Positions 61,528 through 64,000 of a stretch of DNA of 64,000 bases are shown here, one piece after another; position 1 is the first letter of the stretch, and every line of letters starts with the position of its first letter. The notes below the pieces were generated by a model, which was given only the letters and a program-made list of their open reading frames with translations, searched no databases and was not told the origin of the DNA. The DNA comes from Pseudohongiella sp. (GTDB lineage: Bacteria; Pseudomonadota; Gammaproteobacteria; Pseudomonadales; Pseudohongiellaceae), in assembly GCA_030651695.1 (NCBI GenBank), contig JAUSCD010000015.1, positions 1-64,000 of the forward strand, given 5' to 3'. The translations under genes and the position numbers were made by a program.

Positions 61528-62848
61528 AAAACAGCCGGAGCACTCTGGCCAGATACCAGCCATCGTCGCTGCCTGCAAGTTCACGTATCGAGTGCATGCC
61601 AAAAGTCGGCACGCCGATATCAATAGTCTCAACCCCCAGGCCCGACGCGGTAATTGGCCCGATAGTGCTGCCACAACCCATATCACTGCGCACAACAAAT
61701 GACTGACACGGCACACCGCTGTTGTCACATAGCGCCTGGAATAACGCCATGGTGCGGCTGTTGGTAGCATAACGCTGGTTGGCATTGACTTTGATCACCG
61801 GGCCTCGATTCAACAACGGGCCGTGATTGGCATCGTGCTTTTCCGGAAAGTTCGGATGCAAACCATGGGCGTTATCGATAGACAAAAACAAGGACCTGCG
61901 AATCAGGCGTTCCATCGATTCAGCCGGCTCACCGGCACTGAGCTGCGCACTGATCCGGGACAGTACCGAACGCAGGAAAGGACCTTGCGCGCCGCACGCC
62001 GATGAACTGCCTACTTCCTCATGATCATTACACACCAGCAGTGAAAACTGATCTGCTCGCGCTTCGTGTGCACTTAGCATGGCTTCCAGGCTGATGTAAC
62101 AACTGAGCAAATTATCCAGCCGGGCCGAGGCAATAAAATCCTCGTTCAGCCCCACCATCGCTGGCGGCTGCGTATCATAAAAATATAACTCGTGGCCGAG
62201 CACTTTGTGCATCTGACTGATGCCGTGCTGTTGCTGCAGAGCCTGCGCTATAAACTGATCAAACTCAAAGCGACCAGCGTCCAGCATGGGCATCGCGAGC
62301 AGCGGCGGCATATCTTTTTGCGCATTGATGCTTCGGTTCTGGTTGGCTTCCCGGTCAAGATGGATAGCCAGGCTGGGCACTGTTGCAATTGGTTTTTGCC
62401 AGTTCAACAGGGCTGACTGCATGGAGCCGTCTTCAAGCTGGTATTCAACCCGACCTGCCAATGACAGATCACGATCAAACCAGGGGGCTAACAAAGCTCC
62501 CCCATAAATTTCGACTGCAAACTGCACTGCAAATGCCGACTGCATCACGGCATTGGGTTTGAGTTTCAGACAGGGGCTGTCGGTGTGCGCGCCGGTCATG
62601 CTGAAGCCGCTGAGTGCAGGATCACCCTGCCCCAGACGGAACGCAATAATGGAGGAACCATTGCGCTGGACCACGTATGAGCGGCCGGATTTGAGCTGCC
62701 AACTGGCTGACTCGTCCAGCAGTTCAAAACCGGCCTCTTCAAGACTGGCGGTCATGGTCTGCACCGCATGGAACGGCGTCGGGGACTGCTGCAGAAATTT
62801 CAGCAGCCCCCGGTTAAACGCGTGTTTGTCCACTTGATCTATATCCAC
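61511..62848 (-). CDS. apeB: M18 family aminopeptidase
   Basis: GAHTDSPCLKLKPN; NDHEEVGSSSACGAQGPFL; DNAHGLHPNFPEKHD. Overlaps the mnmC 3' end by 17 bp. Confidence 0.94.
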   Translation of the reverse strand: MDIDQVDKHAFNRGLLKFLQQSPTPFHAVQTMTASLEEAGFELLDESASWQLKSGRSYVVQRNGSSIIAFRLGQGDPALSGFSMTGAHTDSPCLKLKPNAVMQSAFAVQFAVEIYGGALLAPWFDRDLSLAGRVEYQLEDGSMQSALLNWQKPIATVPSLAIHLDREANQNRSINAQKDMPPLLAMPMLDAGRFEFDQFIAQALQQQHGISQMHKVLGHELYFYDTQPPAMVGLNEDFIASARLDNLLSCYISLEAMLSAHEARADQFSLLVCNDHEEVGSSSACGAQGPFLRSVLSRISAQLSAGEPAESMERLIRRSLFLSIDNAHGLHPNFPEKHDANHGPLLNRGPVIKVNANQRYATNSRTMALFQALCDNSGVPCQSFVVRSDMGCGSTIGPITASGLGVETIDIGVPTFGMHSIRELAGSDDGWYLARVLRLFFSSGA

Positions 62849-63547
62849 TTATTGGGGATTTACTTCAAGCAGCTCAACATCAAACACCAAGGTGGAAAAT
62901 GGAGGAATCGGACCTGAGCCGCCCGTGCCGTAAGCTAATGCAGCGGGAATCACCAGTCGCCACTTGTCACCCGGCTTCATCAGCTGAAGACCTTCGGTCC
63001 AGCCCGGGATGACCTGATTAAGCATAAACTGGGCTGGTTCGCCGCGTTCTATAGAGCTGTCAAAGACTTCGCCATCGATAAAACGACCTTCGTAGTGCGC
63101 AAGCACCGAATCAACCGCGGTTGGGGAGGTGCCTGATGCGGCACCGGATTCCAGCACTTCATACTGCAATCCTGATTCAGTTGTCGTTACACCTGAACGC
63201 TGACCGTTTTGCACAAGGAAGGCTTCGCCTTCGGCGCGGGCAGCATCAGCAACAGCCTGCTGCTGGTCCATCAGTTGCTGCTGGAATGTCATCAGTGCAG
63301 CCATCATCTCATCGTCAGTCATTTTGGACTGATCAAGAATGATGTCTCGAAGACCGGCAATAAATGCGTTCAGATCTATCTGATCTGTCAGACCTTGCAT
63401 GACCAGGTTCTGACCGATGTTTACGCCAACGCTATAGCTGATCTGGTTACGCTCTACCGTAAGATCGACATCCTGAGCTTGAGTCTGGGCGCCAAACATC
63501 AGCAGCGATACCGCCAAGCCTAGGCCTGTGGCACGAAATTTATTCAT
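62849..63547 (-). CDS. FKBP-type peptidyl-prolyl cis-trans isomerase
   Basis: Signal peptide; VLAHYEGRFIDGEVFDSSIERGEPAQFMLNQVIPGWTEGLQLMKPGDKWRLVIPAALAYGTGG. Confidence 0.93.
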   Translation of the reverse strand: MNKFRATGLGLAVSLLMFGAQTQAQDVDLTVERNQISYSVGVNIGQNLVMQGLTDQIDLNAFIAGLRDIILDQSKMTDDEMMAALMTFQQQLMDQQQAVADAARAEGEAFLVQNGQRSGVTTTESGLQYEVLESGAASGTSPTAVDSVLAHYEGRFIDGEVFDSSIERGEPAQFMLNQVIPGWTEGLQLMKPGDKWRLVIPAALAYGTGGSGPIPPFSTLVFDVELLEVNPQ

Positions 63548-63739
63548 AATAGGTTCCTGTTAGAGGCATGGGTTCTTAAACGCCGGTCAGTCTAAACCCT
63601 GTGCCCGCGTATTTCCAGTGCGCAGTTTTCGTGTGCAGCGCCTGAGCCAGCCCTTGCAAGGACCGTGTGCGGGCAAGGCGGCTTTCGTGCACAGGCATCA
63701 TGGAGTATGCTGCGCGATCAATCAGGGGAATCAAAGTTT

Positions 63740-64000
63740 ATGTTGTTATCGTGCCGCTCAGGTCATGGCCTGAAATCAGCAACTATTACCATCGCGCTGG
63801 TGACTCTGGTATTGCTCAGTGGTTGCAGCCGTAAATTCAGCGTCAGTCTGAACGAGCAGTTGTTGTACGACCCCCGCCCGGGAAACATGCTGGTTCAGGT
63901 CGCAGACGCCGGGCTGCAAAGCTGTATCAATGTGCTGATGCGGGATCGCTCGCTGACTGATCCGGCGTTGGTTCAGGTGCTCGCCTGCCCTGCGCTTGAG
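63740..64000 (+). CDS. Partial lipoprotein (runs off the window)
   Basis: ATG at 63740, open to the window end: MLLSCRSGHGLKSATITIALVTLVLLSGCSRKFSVSLNEQLLYDPRPGNMLVQVADAGLQSCINVLM...; lipobox LLSGC. Missing from the ORF track because it has no stop in the window. Confidence 0.7.
   Translation, partial: MLLSCRSGHGLKSATITIALVTLVLLSGCSRKFSVSLNEQLLYDPRPGNMLVQVADAGLQSCINVLMRDRSLTDPALVQVLACPALE

Overview
The window looks like a chromosomal segment of a gammaproteobacterium with Pseudomonas-like gene order. Nearly all of it is housekeeping coding sequence: truA-fimV-asd-leuD-leuC-aroC-prmB, folE, gpsA-sthA-nqrM-apbE-nqrFEDCBA, gap-mfd-csiV-MTIP, cysS-glnS-ppiB-lpxH, acnB, pepN, nadK, queD, ung, lysS, prfB (with the programmed frameshift), mnmC, apeB and an FKBP. 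Five tRNA genes are present: Pro-TGG, His-GTG, Arg-TCT, Asp-GTC and Val-TAC. I see no prophage, IS element, CRISPR array, rRNA or recognisable defence island. The most interesting signals are non-coding or accessory. (1) Three intergenic stem-loops share a 24-nt apex (ACAATCAGRCGCCRMAGGCGTCGT) on otherwise unrelated, self-complementary stems. (2) A 98-bp perfect duplication downstream of tRNA-Arg contains the last 19 nt of the tRNA plus its terminator; the 165-bp period is in frame with an arginine-rich ORF, which resembles the E. coli tyrT/rtT arrangement. (3) A tandem pair of small secreted paralogues of unknown function has a perfect CRP/Vfr-type palindrome upstream. (4) In-frame 18-bp and 15-bp minisatellites lie within coding genes. 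No homology search was run; product calls come from recognised sequence motifs and gene order.
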